Numbered from the stretch's first letter, positions 19,591 to 29,777 are shown. The stretch is DNA of 64,000 nucleotides from Clostridiales bacterium (GCA_021202015.1 JAJQDV010000072.1:1-64000), one strand, 5' to 3'. The notes: generated by a model from the letters alone, not told the origin. Numbers and translations are program-made.

Positions 19591-20973
19591 CTACCGGTCC
19601 TCCATCGGAATATAATCTGCGTGTACACCGACATACTTGTAAGCCGGACGTATGATCTTGCTCGCGTTGATCAGCTCCTCCAGCCGATGCGCGCTCCAGC
19701 CTGGCATACGCGCGATCGCGAAGATCGGTGTAAACAGTTCCTCGGGAATCCCAAGCATAGTATATACAAAACCGCTGTAAAAGTCTACATTTGCGCAGAC
19801 ATTTTTAAACATATTCCTCTGGTTCATGATCAACCGGCCCGCCAGACGCTCCACCATCTCATACAGAGCGAATTCCTCCATCATGTCCTTTTCCTCGGCG
19901 AGCATACGCGCAAATTTTTTCAGGATCACCTCCCTGGGATCGGACAGCGTGTAGACCGCATGCCCCATGCCGTAGATCAGGCCGCTGCGGTCAAATGCCT
20001 GCTTATCCAGGATTTTCTGCAGATAGGCCTCCACCTCCGCCTCATTTTTCCAGTCTGAGATATGTTCCTTGATATCGGCAAACATATGCTGCACCTTCAG
20101 ATTCGCGCCGCCGTGGCGGGGTCCTTTCAGCGAACCCAGAGACGCGGCGATCGATGAATAGGTATCCGTTCCGGAGGATGTGACCACATGCGTCGTGAAC
20201 GTGGAGTTATTGCCGCCGCCGTGTTCCGCATGCAGAATCAGCGCAATATCCAGCACCTTGGCCTCCAGCTCCGTATATTTTCCGTCCGGCCGGAGCATCT
20301 GGAGAAAATTCTCGGCAAGGGAAAGGCCTTTCTCCGGATTCCGGATCATCAGCATCTCTCCTTTCCGGAAATGCAGATAGGCGTTGTAGGAATAAACCGC
20401 GATGATCGGTATCTTCGCGATCAGTTCCATCGTCTGTCGCAGTACGTTGCCCGGAGAGATATCCTCCGGATTCTCATCATAGCTGTACAGAGTCAGGATA
20501 CACCGCTGCATGGAGTTCATCACACTCCTGCTGGAGGCCTTCATCACAACGTCCCGGACAAACCGTCCGCTCAGCTCCTCCATCTCGAACAAAACCGGGA
20601 AAAAGACATCGAGCTCCTGCCGGCTCGGCAGTTTCCCGAACATCAGCAGGTAGATCGCCTCCTCAAATCCGTACTTGCGCCCGTTCAGGCCCTCGATCAT
20701 CTCCATGACGTTAATTCCCTGATAAAACAGTCTCCCGTCCGCCGGAATGTTCCTTCCGTTGACGATATGATACGCGCTTACATCCGAGATCTCGGTCAGG
20801 CCGGTCAGAACGCCCTTGCCGGCGGAGTCGCGCAGTCCTCTTTTCACATCATACTCCAGATACAGATTCGGGTCTATGCCATGGTTCTTCATCAGTTCCA
20901 GTTCCAGCAATCCCATATTGTCACGGAGATCTCCCATCTCCTCCAGGCTGATCATCTCATTTTCCGCTGCCAT
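19591..20973 (-). CDS. citrate synthase
   Basis: LADRPLFYQG-like NIPADGRLFYQGIN, LHAEHGGGNNSTFTTHVVTSSGTD, YGMGHAVYTLSDPR; start at MAAENEM. Confidence 0.94.
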   Translation of the reverse strand: MAAENEMISLEEMGDLRDNMGLLELELMKNHGIDPNLYLEYDVKRGLRDSAGKGVLTGLTEISDVSAYHIVNGRNIPADGRLFYQGINVMEMIEGLNGRKYGFEEAIYLLMFGKLPSRQELDVFFPVLFEMEELSGRFVRDVVMKASSRSVMNSMQRCILTLYSYDENPEDISPGNVLRQTMELIAKIPIIAVYSYNAYLHFRKGEMLMIRNPEKGLSLAENFLQMLRPDGKYTELEAKVLDIALILHAEHGGGNNSTFTTHVVTSSGTDTYSSIAASLGSLKGPRHGGANLKVQHMFADIKEHISDWKNEAEVEAYLQKILDKQAFDRSGLIYGMGHAVYTLSDPREVILKKFARMLAEEKDMMEEFALYEMVERLAGRLIMNQRNMFKNVCANVDFYSGFVYTMLGIPEELFTPIFAIARMPGWSAHRLEELINASKIIRPAYKYVGVHADYIPMEDR

Positions 20974-21224
20974 TTTGAATCCTCCTTTATGATATGACAA
21001 AAAACACCTGATTACGGCGCCTTCGCTGTAATGGGTGTTCGATATGTACTTTATAATATTGCAGTGTTCCTGCTCCTCAGGGGTTACAAATCCATTCGAT
21101 TTGTCTGCGTCAGACACTTTCCCTCACGCTTGACAGACACAACACATGAATATATTACATGAAAACACGAAAAAATACAAGGATTTTTTGTTTACAACCA
21201 CTCATAGCCGCTCACGACCGCCGT

Positions 21225-22328
21225 TTATTCCGAGAGTTTCTCATATCCGTAATAGTCAAAGTAAAATCCCAGCCTGCGATTGATCTTGTCCCTCAGAGCC
21301 GGATCCAGTGTAAAAACATTTTTTTTGTAATCCTTCTGGCTCTCCAGATACTTTTCAAACTCAGGCTTCGCCTCCTCAAACCCGTCGATGCCGAGATGAT
21401 CATAGATTTTCTTCACATATCCTTCCGGATCCCTGCAGAAATCCTCATAACAGATATCAATACGGTCCCCCTCCGGCATCTCCTCCAGTTCACGAATCGC
21501 TTTTCTGTATATGCGTTCAAAAAGGTCGATGGAAACCTCCTCGATGACCTCCCGCGGCGCCGGATTGTTCAGACAGAGCAGATCCATCTCCTTGGTAAAC
21601 ATATTGATCGTGGACATGATGACCTTATACGGATTGCGGTAAATATTGATAAACTTCGCATGGGGATAGCAGCGCTTCAGCTCCGCGATCCGGCAGGTAT
21701 TCTCCGGGCTTTTCAGAAGAAGCTGTTTCCCTCCGTAGAGATACGTCACCTTCCGCAGGATATAATCGTAGGCCGTGCGCCATTCCCGCTGTTTTTCCTC
21801 ATTCTGTTCATCTATAAAGGCCGTCTCAATATACTTCACGCCGTTTCCGCCGTCGGGGAAAACAAGCATATGGCTGATCGCCTGCGTAGAGATCGTCGCC
21901 TGGGCAAACACCTCCTCCATAGGCAGATCCAGCTCATAGTCCATATTGTCCATCGGACGGGCGTCCTTTAACAGGTTCTTCTGCACCTTCGCCAGAACGC
22001 GTTTCATCAGAATACAATTGTTAAAAGTCACCGTCTTCACCGGGTCAAACCACCCGTACTGCGGATCCCTCGTCAGAAGGTTCTGCAGAAACGTGGTGCC
22101 GGACCGCCAGTATCCGACGATGTAAACCGGGTCGCGCCGGATTTTCGTCCGCCGGATCGGAATATAGAAAATCAGCCACTCCAGCAGAGCCGGCAGCCCC
22201 AGAAGAAATGTAACCGCCGTGATAAACCGACCCTGTTTTTTATTCGTGATCGGATTGGAATGTTTCAGCCGGAGCCAGTTGTCAAACCGACATCCCAGCA
22301 GATTATGCGACAAATTAATCTTATTCAT
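21225..22328 (-). CDS. sulfotransferase family protein
   Basis: PAPS 5'-phosphosulfate-binding motif YIVGYWRSGTTFLQNLLTRDP and KFINIYRNPYKVIMSTINMF. Confidence 0.9.
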   Translation of the reverse strand: MNKINLSHNLLGCRFDNWLRLKHSNPITNKKQGRFITAVTFLLGLPALLEWLIFYIPIRRTKIRRDPVYIVGYWRSGTTFLQNLLTRDPQYGWFDPVKTVTFNNCILMKRVLAKVQKNLLKDARPMDNMDYELDLPMEEVFAQATISTQAISHMLVFPDGGNGVKYIETAFIDEQNEEKQREWRTAYDYILRKVTYLYGGKQLLLKSPENTCRIAELKRCYPHAKFINIYRNPYKVIMSTINMFTKEMDLLCLNNPAPREVIEEVSIDLFERIYRKAIRELEEMPEGDRIDICYEDFCRDPEGYVKKIYDHLGIDGFEEAKPEFEKYLESQKDYKKNVFTLDPALRDKINRRLGFYFDYYGYEKLSE

Positions 22329-22495
22329 ACGGATGTGTATTCTCCAGTCTGTTCGCGCGCCGTGTACACAGCGCAACCTTTATGCGGGATGAGCAGGTCC
22401 ATCCCCTGAAATAAGGTACCGTTTGCGGCAGGTCTGTCCTGTGGGAGCCTGCCCCGCCCGAAAAAGCCGTCCCCGAATGGGCGTGTAAATATCCT

Positions 22496-23722
22496 CTATG
22501 AAAACACCAGGACCATGACCGATGAATTTGAATCCTGCAGATACTTCACCGACTGCAGTTCACCGCAATAGTCAAACAAATGGCTGTCCGTAAGAAAATA
22601 CTGCTCCGCCTGCCGGCACAGCTCCCGATCAGAAAACCGGATACGGACGATTCCCTCGCCGTTCTCATACCCGTTCCGGATGATCCCGCCGATCACATCG
22701 GCATCCCACGCATCCACATAGAGCCCCTCATGGACATAATAATTATCCGCCGTAGCCGTACAGGTCGGAAGCGGAATCGCGGAATCCGGCTCATGGGTCA
22801 TAAGGAGCATCTCCGTCGTCACTCCGAAATAGTCGTAATTCAGATATTCCAGACGAAGGATATCCTCTTCCGACAGATCCTCTCCGTTCTCATTGCGATA
22901 GATAAACTGTGTATTTCCCCAGGTGGTATCAATGTAATAATACTGCCCGTCCATGACGACCAGATTCCAGGCATGCGTCTGACCGTCCGTGCTGCCGATC
23001 ACCGTCGTACAGGCAACCCCCAGCTTCTCCAGAAGATACTGCGTCGCGTAGGCGTAGCCCTGGCAGACTGTCTCATGATTCAGAAACACGCTGATGATAT
23101 TCTGACTGTTCGAGGCATTTTCATTGTAATCCACCTCCCGGATGAGCGTCTCATACACATAAAGTGCCTTCTCGAAATCACTGCCGTCCGTCGGGGCGTC
23201 CGCCAGCATGCGATTCGCCTCGGCATCAATCTGCAGCTGAATCTCTGCCTGTTCCTCCTCCGTCATTGACCAGGTCGGCGTAATCTCCAGGGAGGTGATC
23301 TCATCTCCCTTACTGTACTGCACAAACTGAAGCTGATCTACCCAGAAAAAATCACAGTAATCATACCGGACAGCCGTATAGGCCAGCTCCATCACGCTCT
23401 CATCCGTCGTCGAGACCGTGACATCCTCGCGGTTCGAAAACGAATATACGATCTCATCATAGACCTGCCGTGTCTCGTCATCCAGTGTCTGATACGCGTA
23501 TTTTTCTCCTGAGACCACATCCTCCGTCTGTGTCGCATTTCCGGCCGGATCACTCTGATCCGCAGCTTCATCCTCGACCGAAGCGCTCCAACTCAGATCC
23601 GCTGTTTCATCCGCAGCAGAATCCATGTCGCCGGCGGCAAATGTGCAGCCGGATACCGTAAACGCCAGGACTGCTGCCAGTAAAATTGATATAAAAATAT
23701 TTTTATTATTTCTTATGATCAA
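22496..23722 (-). CDS. transglutaminase-like domain lipoprotein
   Basis: Lipobox VSGC; CQGYA...HAWNLVVMDGQYYYIDTTW catalytic Cys-His-Asp signature. Confidence 0.88.
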   Translation of the reverse strand: MIIRNNKNIFISILLAAVLAFTVSGCTFAAGDMDSAADETADLSWSASVEDEAADQSDPAGNATQTEDVVSGEKYAYQTLDDETRQVYDEIVYSFSNREDVTVSTTDESVMELAYTAVRYDYCDFFWVDQLQFVQYSKGDEITSLEITPTWSMTEEEQAEIQLQIDAEANRMLADAPTDGSDFEKALYVYETLIREVDYNENASNSQNIISVFLNHETVCQGYAYATQYLLEKLGVACTTVIGSTDGQTHAWNLVVMDGQYYYIDTTWGNTQFIYRNENGEDLSEEDILRLEYLNYDYFGVTTEMLLMTHEPDSAIPLPTCTATADNYYVHEGLYVDAWDADVIGGIIRNGYENGEGIVRIRFSDRELCRQAEQYFLTDSHLFDYCGELQSVKYLQDSNSSVMVLVFS

Positions 23723-23744
23723 ATACAGGGTTCTCCTTTTTGTT

Positions 23745-23770
23745 TCGCAGGGATGCGAAAGGAATATTTT
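23745..23770 (+). repeat. Fragment G of the dispersed structured repeat
   Basis: tcgcagggatgcgaaaggaatatttt matches the 5' part of the full copies. Confidence 0.5.
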
Positions 23771-23861
23771 TATTGCGTTTTATACTTCGTTCTTTTATAA
23801 TACAAGCACAATATTCATTATACTTTATCATAAAAATCAGATTTTGTGAACAGGAGATTTT

Positions 23862-24365
23862 ATGACAGTATTTCAAATCGAAGAGATCGGTTCCCTCTTA
23901 AATCAAATGCTGAAAGGAACGATGTTCGATCACTTTCTCCTTCAGGAGGCATCCGTATCGCAGGCTTTCCGAACCGACATCGACGGAACGCTCCGCACAC
24001 AGTTCTATTCCGAGGAAGAAATGCGGCAGCGCGGTCTGTCCGGACTGCGGTTCCTTCCGTTTTCCCATGTGCGCCCGTTCTGTCTGGATCTGATCCGGGG
24101 AAACCGCAAGCCGGAGTCCTTCCGCTTCGTGTTCCTGCTCTCTCCTCAGAACCAGGCCGGTACGATTGCCCATGCCGGCAGCAGCTTTCACACAGAGGAT
24201 GTCACAGGCATGTTTTTAAATCTCAGTTATAAAAAAGAGATTCTGACCTGCTCCACGGGTATCTCCTACCGGATCTTTTCGCCGGATAAATCGCTGGAAA
24301 AGGAATGGGATCGGCTGGCCATGCTTTTTTTCCGTCAGCACGGTATCGCGGTAAAAGAACTGTGA
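23862..24365 (+). CDS. DUF5721-like protein
   Basis: MTVFQIEEIGSLLNQMLKGTMFDHFLLQEA; long ORF with RBS aggag. Confidence 0.75.
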   Translation: MTVFQIEEIGSLLNQMLKGTMFDHFLLQEASVSQAFRTDIDGTLRTQFYSEEEMRQRGLSGLRFLPFSHVRPFCLDLIRGNRKPESFRFVFLLSPQNQAGTIAHAGSSFHTEDVTGMFLNLSYKKEILTCSTGISYRIFSPDKSLEKEWDRLAMLFFRQHGIAVKEL

Positions 24366-24421
24366 TCTGCGGTTTTTCTTCTGTCGCAAAAGCGCCGTAT
24401 GTTGTGCGCCGATACGCACCG

Positions 24422-25291
24422 TCATTTTGATTGTGTTTGTCCGTATTGCGAAAGGTACTCCAGTATACTGTGCGCCGCCACATTTCCCTCGCCCACAGCC
24501 TTCGCGATCTGATACGGACGGCCGGTGCAGTCTCCCGCCGCGAAGCATCCCGGCAGATTTGTTTCCATCCTTCGGTTCACGACGATATGAGCTCCGTCCA
24601 CAGCCAGATCCGGCAGCAGCACCGCCGGAGCGACCGCGCTTCGCAGACAGAACAGCCCATCCACGTTTTTTTCGGTACCGTCCGACAAAATGATTGCCGT
24701 TACGCGGCTCTCTCCTTTCACCTGCACGATCGGTTTTTGCAGTATCTCAACATTCTCCCGATCGATTTCACAACCCGCGTAGGGCACATGAAGATATACC
24801 TGCTCAGCCTGCTCAGCCAGGTACAACACCTCATGTTCATAACGCCGGTCTCCGCAGAAAACCGCGATGGTCTTTCCGCGATAGAGAAATCCGTCACAGG
24901 TCGCGCAGTAGCTGACACCCCGGCCAAGCAGTTCGTTCTCCCCCCGAAATCCTTTTGCCGCCGCGGCGCCGACCGCCAGCAGCAGCGTCCGCGCCTCATA
25001 AATATCATTCTCCGCCAGAAGTGAAAATCCCTCCTCCGACGGCATCACGGCAGTCACCATCCTGTCCGTCAGGACAATTCCCATCTGATCCGTCTGCGCG
25101 GAAAAAGACCGGTTCAGCGCCGTCCCGGTGATCATTCCAAGACCCGGGTAATTCGCGATCTTTTCTGATTTTTCAACCTTCGCGCTTAAGTCTGCGGAAC
25201 CAAACCAGACAAAATCCTTATTGTGCAGCTTCAGATTCAGCGCCGCCGATAACCCGGCCGGGCCGCTCCCTATAATTGCGGTATCGTACAT
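24422..25291 (-). CDS. thioredoxin reductase-like FAD/NAD(P) oxidoreductase
   Basis: AIIGSGPAGLSAAL, redox motif CATCDG, GCFAAGDCTGRPYQIAKAVGEG. Confidence 0.9.
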   Translation of the reverse strand: MYDTAIIGSGPAGLSAALNLKLHNKDFVWFGSADLSAKVEKSEKIANYPGLGMITGTALNRSFSAQTDQMGIVLTDRMVTAVMPSEEGFSLLAENDIYEARTLLLAVGAAAAKGFRGENELLGRGVSYCATCDGFLYRGKTIAVFCGDRRYEHEVLYLAEQAEQVYLHVPYAGCEIDRENVEILQKPIVQVKGESRVTAIILSDGTEKNVDGLFCLRSAVAPAVLLPDLAVDGAHIVVNRRMETNLPGCFAAGDCTGRPYQIAKAVGEGNVAAHSILEYLSQYGQTQSK

Positions 25292-25310
25292 TCTGATCCT
25301 CCTGTTATAT

Positions 25311-25395
25311 GCGCAGGGGTGCGAAAGGAATAAGACAGCTATGCTGTCCGCACCCCGCGCGGCGAGTAAGAGGCAAAAACCGCCTCCTGCTCGAT
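25311..25395 (+). repeat. Dispersed structured repeat, copy A
   Basis: P1 GGGGTGCG/CGCACCCC, P2 GACAGC-TAT-GCTGTC, P3 CGAG..GAGGC/GCCTC..CTCG. Confidence 0.85.
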
Positions 25396-25415
25396 CGCCG
25401 GGAAATTATACATAA

Positions 25416-26309
25416 TTATGCCCCGCCATACTCTTCTTTAAACCTGCAGAGCATCTCGTTTGTCAGCGAAAAATGATTCGGTTTCTCAAAAATCTCCTCC
25501 GGCGTCACCCACTTTGCCATGGACAGCTCGTCCTCCTGAATGACGATTCTCTCCGTCCCGTCCAGCTCCGCGAAAAAACCGAACAGCAGACTGTCCGAAT
25601 ACGGCCAGGGCTGGCTTTTATAGTAGCGCAGATTTTTGACATGAAGCTTCGTCTCCTCATATACCTCGCGGATAACGGTCTCCTCGATCGTCTCCCCGAT
25701 CTCCGCAAAACCGGCGATCAGGGCGTAATGATCCGTGAACCCGCCCCGATAATGGCTCACCAGGATTTTCCCCTCATGAATAACTCCCACGATCACGCAG
25801 GGACAGATCTTAGGATACACCATCTGACCGCAGGACGGACATCGCATCATCCCTTCCCTCTCATCCGGCGTCATGGGATGTCCGCAGGCCCCGCAGAACC
25901 GGTGCGCGTCGTACCAGCGCCCCAGCTGCATCCCCACAAGCGCCGCATACACCAGATGCTGCGGCGCGCTTCCCCGCAGAGCCGTCCCCTTCTCGTACCG
26001 ATATCCGTCCAGATCCAGATCCCGGCAAAGAAAATACCGCTCGCCACTGATGGAGAACAGGTAGGTAAAAGTGCGTTCCCTGCGAAACAACTCCGGCAAT
26101 TCTTTGAATCGGGGGAGATTGATCCCGCCCTCCGAACCTCCGGATTCTTTATACGAAGATTCCATCCTTCCCTCCCAAGGCTTCGTCCCGGTCAGTTGTC
26201 CCGTAATCAGTACTTTATCGTCCTTCATGCTGATGACCCGGTCTCCCGTTCCCGGCCGCATCAAATGATAGGTATTATCAAAATGCAGCGGCGCCAGATC
26301 CTGTATCAT
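25416..26309 (-). CDS. nudC: NAD+ diphosphatase (NUDIX)
   Basis: Zn ribbon CGACGHPMTPDEREGMMRCPSCGQMVYPKICP and Nudix box GFAEIGETIEETVIREVYEET. Confidence 0.92.
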   Translation of the reverse strand: MIQDLAPLHFDNTYHLMRPGTGDRVISMKDDKVLITGQLTGTKPWEGRMESSYKESGGSEGGINLPRFKELPELFRRERTFTYLFSISGERYFLCRDLDLDGYRYEKGTALRGSAPQHLVYAALVGMQLGRWYDAHRFCGACGHPMTPDEREGMMRCPSCGQMVYPKICPCVIVGVIHEGKILVSHYRGGFTDHYALIAGFAEIGETIEETVIREVYEETKLHVKNLRYYKSQPWPYSDSLLFGFFAELDGTERIVIQEDELSMAKWVTPEEIFEKPNHFSLTNEMLCRFKEEYGGA

Positions 26310-26401
26310 AGAGTTTCTCTCCCTTCTGTGCGGCAAAACCCCCCTCTGCAAAAAACGCAGGGGCATTTGATCTCATTTTCCGTTCATCCGCGGAAAATCC
26401 A

Positions 26402-26884
26402 TCACACCGAGATCTCTATCCGCCGCCCGGTCCTCTGGTAACGGTAATAACGCACCCCCGCGGCGTCCATCATACGCTTCGACGTCGTAACCGCCGGCGT
26501 ACCGTCGTATTTATCATCATCGTAGACGACCGTCTTAATCCCGGCCTGAATAATCGCCTTGGCACATTCGTTGCAGGGAAACAGAGAAACATACAGCTTC
26601 GCTCCCTCCAGGCTGCCGCCCCGGTAATTCAGAATCGCGTTCAGCTCGCTGTGTACCACATACGGATACTTCGTCTCCTCCTCATCCCCCTCCCGCGACC
26701 AGGGGAACTCATCATCCGAACAACCCATGGGAAATCCGTTATAGCCCATGGACAGGATCTTGTTGTCAGCGCTGACAATACAGGTTCCGACCTGGGAATT
26801 CGGATCCTTGGATCTCATGCCGGCCAGCTTCGCCACTCCCATGAAATATTCATCCCAGGTGATATAATTTTCTCTCTTGCCCAT
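26402..26884 (-). CDS. dCMP/cytidine deaminase family protein
   Basis: HSELNAILNYRG and FPCNECAKAIIQAG zinc-binding motifs. Confidence 0.92.
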   Translation of the reverse strand: MGKRENYITWDEYFMGVAKLAGMRSKDPNSQVGTCIVSADNKILSMGYNGFPMGCSDDEFPWSREGDEEETKYPYVVHSELNAILNYRGGSLEGAKLYVSLFPCNECAKAIIQAGIKTVVYDDDKYDGTPAVTTSKRMMDAAGVRYYRYQRTGRRIEISV

Positions 26885-26992
26885 CCTTATCCTCCGTTTT
26901 ATCCGCTCCCGGCGGTTGAATTCCTGTTACTGCCCACAGCTCCACATCACATGCGTAAAAAAGAATGCGCCCCGGCAAGTCTGACGCCTCTC

Positions 26993-27496
26993 TCACAGCT
27001 CAAACGCTGTCTTTATGCTGTCATAGTGGAGAAAAATCCCCTGATCCGCAAACGTCCGGATCTGATCGGCATCCGCCAGCATATAGCCGTCCGTCTCCGC
27101 CTCCTGCGGATGCACATCCGGCTCCTCAAAATCCAGGACAAAACGGTACACATCCACAAAATAGTTATCTCCCTCTCCCGGATTTTCCCTGTGGTAAGTA
27201 AACAGATAACCGTCGCCGCAGCAGGATACATCCAGTCCGGTCTCCTCCTTCAACTCACGGATCACCGCGTCGCGGGACTCCTCCCCCGCCTGAACGCCGC
27301 CTCCGGGGATCTCCCACCAGCCGGGCGCCCAGCTCTTGGTCATCACCCTTTTTGTAATCAGAAACCTGCCGTCCGGACGTACAATGACGCCGAGCACCGT
27401 CAGATGGTACTCGTCATCCTTCAGGCGCCAGTCGTTCCGTTTCATCGTACGCCCGGTTTTTCTTTTTTCTTTATCATATATATCCCAGTATTCCAT
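26993..27496 (-). CDS. NUDIX hydrolase
   Basis: GGGVQAGEESRDAVIRELKEETGLD Nudix box. Confidence 0.9.
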   Translation of the reverse strand: MEYWDIYDKEKRKTGRTMKRNDWRLKDDEYHLTVLGVIVRPDGRFLITKRVMTKSWAPGWWEIPGGGVQAGEESRDAVIRELKEETGLDVSCCGDGYLFTYHRENPGEGDNYFVDVYRFVLDFEEPDVHPQEAETDGYMLADADQIRTFADQGIFLHYDSIKTAFEL

Positions 27497-27751
27497 GAAA
27501 ATATCCCCTTTTCAGTTATCGGTTCATCCGTAATTCAGAACAGGAAAGTCCGGGAGCTTCTCCTGATACCGTTCACTATAAAACAGAGTTTAAGCAACAG
27601 AGGTGTTTTTGTCAACATCTTTTCCTCTTGCAAAAAACGGAAAGAACTATATAATAGGGTAGGAAAACCTGCGGGCAGCACAGGCAAAACCGCGAACACA
27701 GCTGCTCCTTACGACCCATGCCGCCGCCCCGGCGGCAGAACGGAGATGATT

Positions 27752-28699
27752 ATGAAGAAAAAAATATTTATCGACGGCAGCGAAGGTACGACCGGACTTA
27801 GGATCTTTGAGCGTTTTGAACACAGAGAGGATATCGAACTGCTGAAGATTCCCGCTGAATCAAGAAAGGATCCCGCTGTTATAAAACAGTACATTCATGA
27901 TTCAGACATCACGTTTTTATGCCTGCCGGACGCCGCGGCGAGAGAGGCCGTCGCACTGGCGGAGGGAGAGGACACCATCCTGATCGACACCTCCACCGCC
28001 CACCGAACCGAGCCGGGCTGGGCTTACGGTTATCCGGAGCTCTCCCCCGCCCACAGGGAAGCGATCCGTACCGGACAGAGGATCGCCGTGCCCGGCTGCC
28101 ATGCCACCGGCTTCATCACGCTGGTCTATCCGATGATCGCAAACGGGATCCTACCCGCTGACGCTCCGGTATCCGCGTTCTCCCTGACCGGCTACAGCGG
28201 CGGCGGAAAAAAGATGATCGCGGAATACGAAGGAGAAAACCGGAGTCCGGAACTCCTCTCCCCGAGACAGTACGGACTGTCCCAGATGCACAAGCATTTA
28301 AAGGAGATGAAAGCCATCACCGGGCTTACACGGGAGCCGCTGTTCTCCCCCATCGTCGGGGATTATTACAGCGGAATGCTGGTATCCGTCCCCCTCTATG
28401 CACAGCTGCTGAACGGCGCGCCGGACCCCGCATCCATCCACGCCATGTTTGAGCGACATTTTGCCGGAGAGCCGTTTGTCAGAGTCCTGCCCTTCGGCGC
28501 GGAAGCGGAAAGCGGGAATTTCCTCGGCAGCAACAACCGCTCCGGCTGGGACGGGATCGAAATCTTCGTCACCGGGAACGAAGAACGCATCCTTCTGTCC
28601 TCCCGGTTCGACAATCTGGGAAAAGGCGCCTCCGGCGCGGCGATCCAGTGTCTGAACATCGTGCTCGGATGCGATGAAGCAAAAGGATTGTATCTTTAA
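27752..28699 (+). CDS. argC: N-acetyl-gamma-glutamyl-phosphate reductase, type 2
   Basis: MKKKIFIDGSEGTTGLRIFERF, VPGCHATGFI catalytic Cys, GYSGGGKKMI; start trimmed from 26651. Confidence 0.92.
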   Translation: MKKKIFIDGSEGTTGLRIFERFEHREDIELLKIPAESRKDPAVIKQYIHDSDITFLCLPDAAAREAVALAEGEDTILIDTSTAHRTEPGWAYGYPELSPAHREAIRTGQRIAVPGCHATGFITLVYPMIANGILPADAPVSAFSLTGYSGGGKKMIAEYEGENRSPELLSPRQYGLSQMHKHLKEMKAITGLTREPLFSPIVGDYYSGMLVSVPLYAQLLNGAPDPASIHAMFERHFAGEPFVRVLPFGAEAESGNFLGSNNRSGWDGIEIFVTGNEERILLSSRFDNLGKGASGAAIQCLNIVLGCDEAKGLYL

Positions 28700-28741
28700 C
28701 CATACATTTTGTCGGAAATGGTCGATCCATTTTACTTTTTC

Positions 28742-28770
28742 TTGACTTTATTTTACGAAATTGCTAATAT
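28742..28770 (+). promoter_or_regulatory. sigma-A promoter TTGACT-17-TAATAT
   Basis: Near-consensus hexamers at 28742-28747 and 28765-28770, 17-bp spacer, upstream of the ABC transporter operon. Confidence 0.75.
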
Positions 28771-28778
28771 GATACCTG

Positions 28779-28819
28779 TTCAGAACGACATGAATCGAAG
28801 TTTCGATTCCGGTTCTGAA
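28779..28819 (+). promoter_or_regulatory. nested inverted repeat at or just after the predicted TSS (operator or 5' UTR hairpin)
   Basis: ttcagaac[5]gaatcgaa-gt-ttcgattc[2]gttctgaa, both arms perfect. Confidence 0.7.
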
Positions 28820-28889
28820 TCATTACCATATTATATTAAAACAGTTACTGCAGTCAGTAACAAAACAAAACAGAAAAGAGGATATTGAC

Positions 28890-29735
28890 ATGAAAAAATT
28901 ACTTGCACTGGCACTTGTCGCGGGAATGGCTGTCTCCATGACCGCCTGCGGAAGCACATCGGACTCTGATTCGGATACAACCGACACTTCCTCAGTTGCG
29001 GAAGACACCTCCGCAGCCGAAGACACAGACAGCGATCTGGAGTACATAAAGGAGAAGGGCACCCTTGTGGTAGGCATCACGGATTTCGAGCCGATGGACT
29101 ATCAGGATGAGGAAGGCAACTGGATCGGATTCGATGCCGATATGGCCACCGCTTTCGCGGAGAGCCTCGGCGTAGACGTTGAGTTTATCGAGATCGACTG
29201 GGATAACAAGATTCTCGAGCTGAACAATAAGTCCATCGACTGCGTATGGAACGGCATGACACTGACCGATGAGGTCACCAGCTCCATGGACTGCAGCAAC
29301 GCCTACAGCAGCAATTCCCAGGTTGTCGTTCTCGCCGCGGATATCGCGGATCAGTATACCGATCTGGAGAGCCTGGCTGACCTGACCTTCGCCGTGGAGT
29401 CCGGCAGCGCGGGCGAGGCGGCCGCTGAGGACAACGGCCTGAGCTACACCCCCGTCAGCGCCCAGGCTGACGCATTGATGGAGGTCTCGGCAGGCACCTC
29501 GGACGCGGCGATCATCGACCTGCTGATGGCGGAGGCCATGGTAGGCGAGGGCACCAGCTATGAGGGTCTCACCACCGGACTGGTTCTCGTCGATGAGGAG
29601 TACGGCGTCGGCTTCCGTCAGGGATCCGATCTGGTCGAACTGCTGAATGATTTCTTTGCGGAGTGCTATGAGGACGGTTCCATGACTTCAATCGCCGCAG
29701 AGTACGGCATTGAGAACAGTATCATCGCACAGTAA
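28890..29735 (+). CDS. polar amino-acid ABC transporter substrate-binding lipoprotein
   Basis: Lipobox SMTACG; LVVGITDFEPMDYQDEEGNWIGFDADMA SBP_bac_3 motif. Confidence 0.93.
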   Translation: MKKLLALALVAGMAVSMTACGSTSDSDSDTTDTSSVAEDTSAAEDTDSDLEYIKEKGTLVVGITDFEPMDYQDEEGNWIGFDADMATAFAESLGVDVEFIEIDWDNKILELNNKSIDCVWNGMTLTDEVTSSMDCSNAYSSNSQVVVLAADIADQYTDLESLADLTFAVESGSAGEAAAEDNGLSYTPVSAQADALMEVSAGTSDAAIIDLLMAEAMVGEGTSYEGLTTGLVLVDEEYGVGFRQGSDLVELLNDFFAECYEDGSMTSIAAEYGIENSIIAQ

Positions 29736-29748
29736 TCCTGATTTCCGA

Positions 29749-29774
29749 AGAGCAGGCAGTCGCCTGCTCTTTTG
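29749..29774 (+). terminator. rho-independent terminator or attenuator
   Basis: agagcaggc-agtc-gcctgctct followed by ttt. Confidence 0.75.
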
Positions 29775-29777
29775 TCT

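Noticed and set aside
21159-21971. 270-aa plus-strand ORF
   Set aside because: Antisense to the sulfotransferase gene, no motif
25311-25395. Small ORFs such as ...YAQGCERNKTAMLSAPRAASKRQKPPPARS
   Set aside because: These recurrent peptide-like strings are chance translations of the dispersed structured repeat, not proteins
26651-27751. 367-codon N-terminal extension of argC in the ORF track
   Set aside because: It lies antisense to the clear NUDIX and deaminase genes and has no recognisable domain; the argC homology begins at ATG 27752
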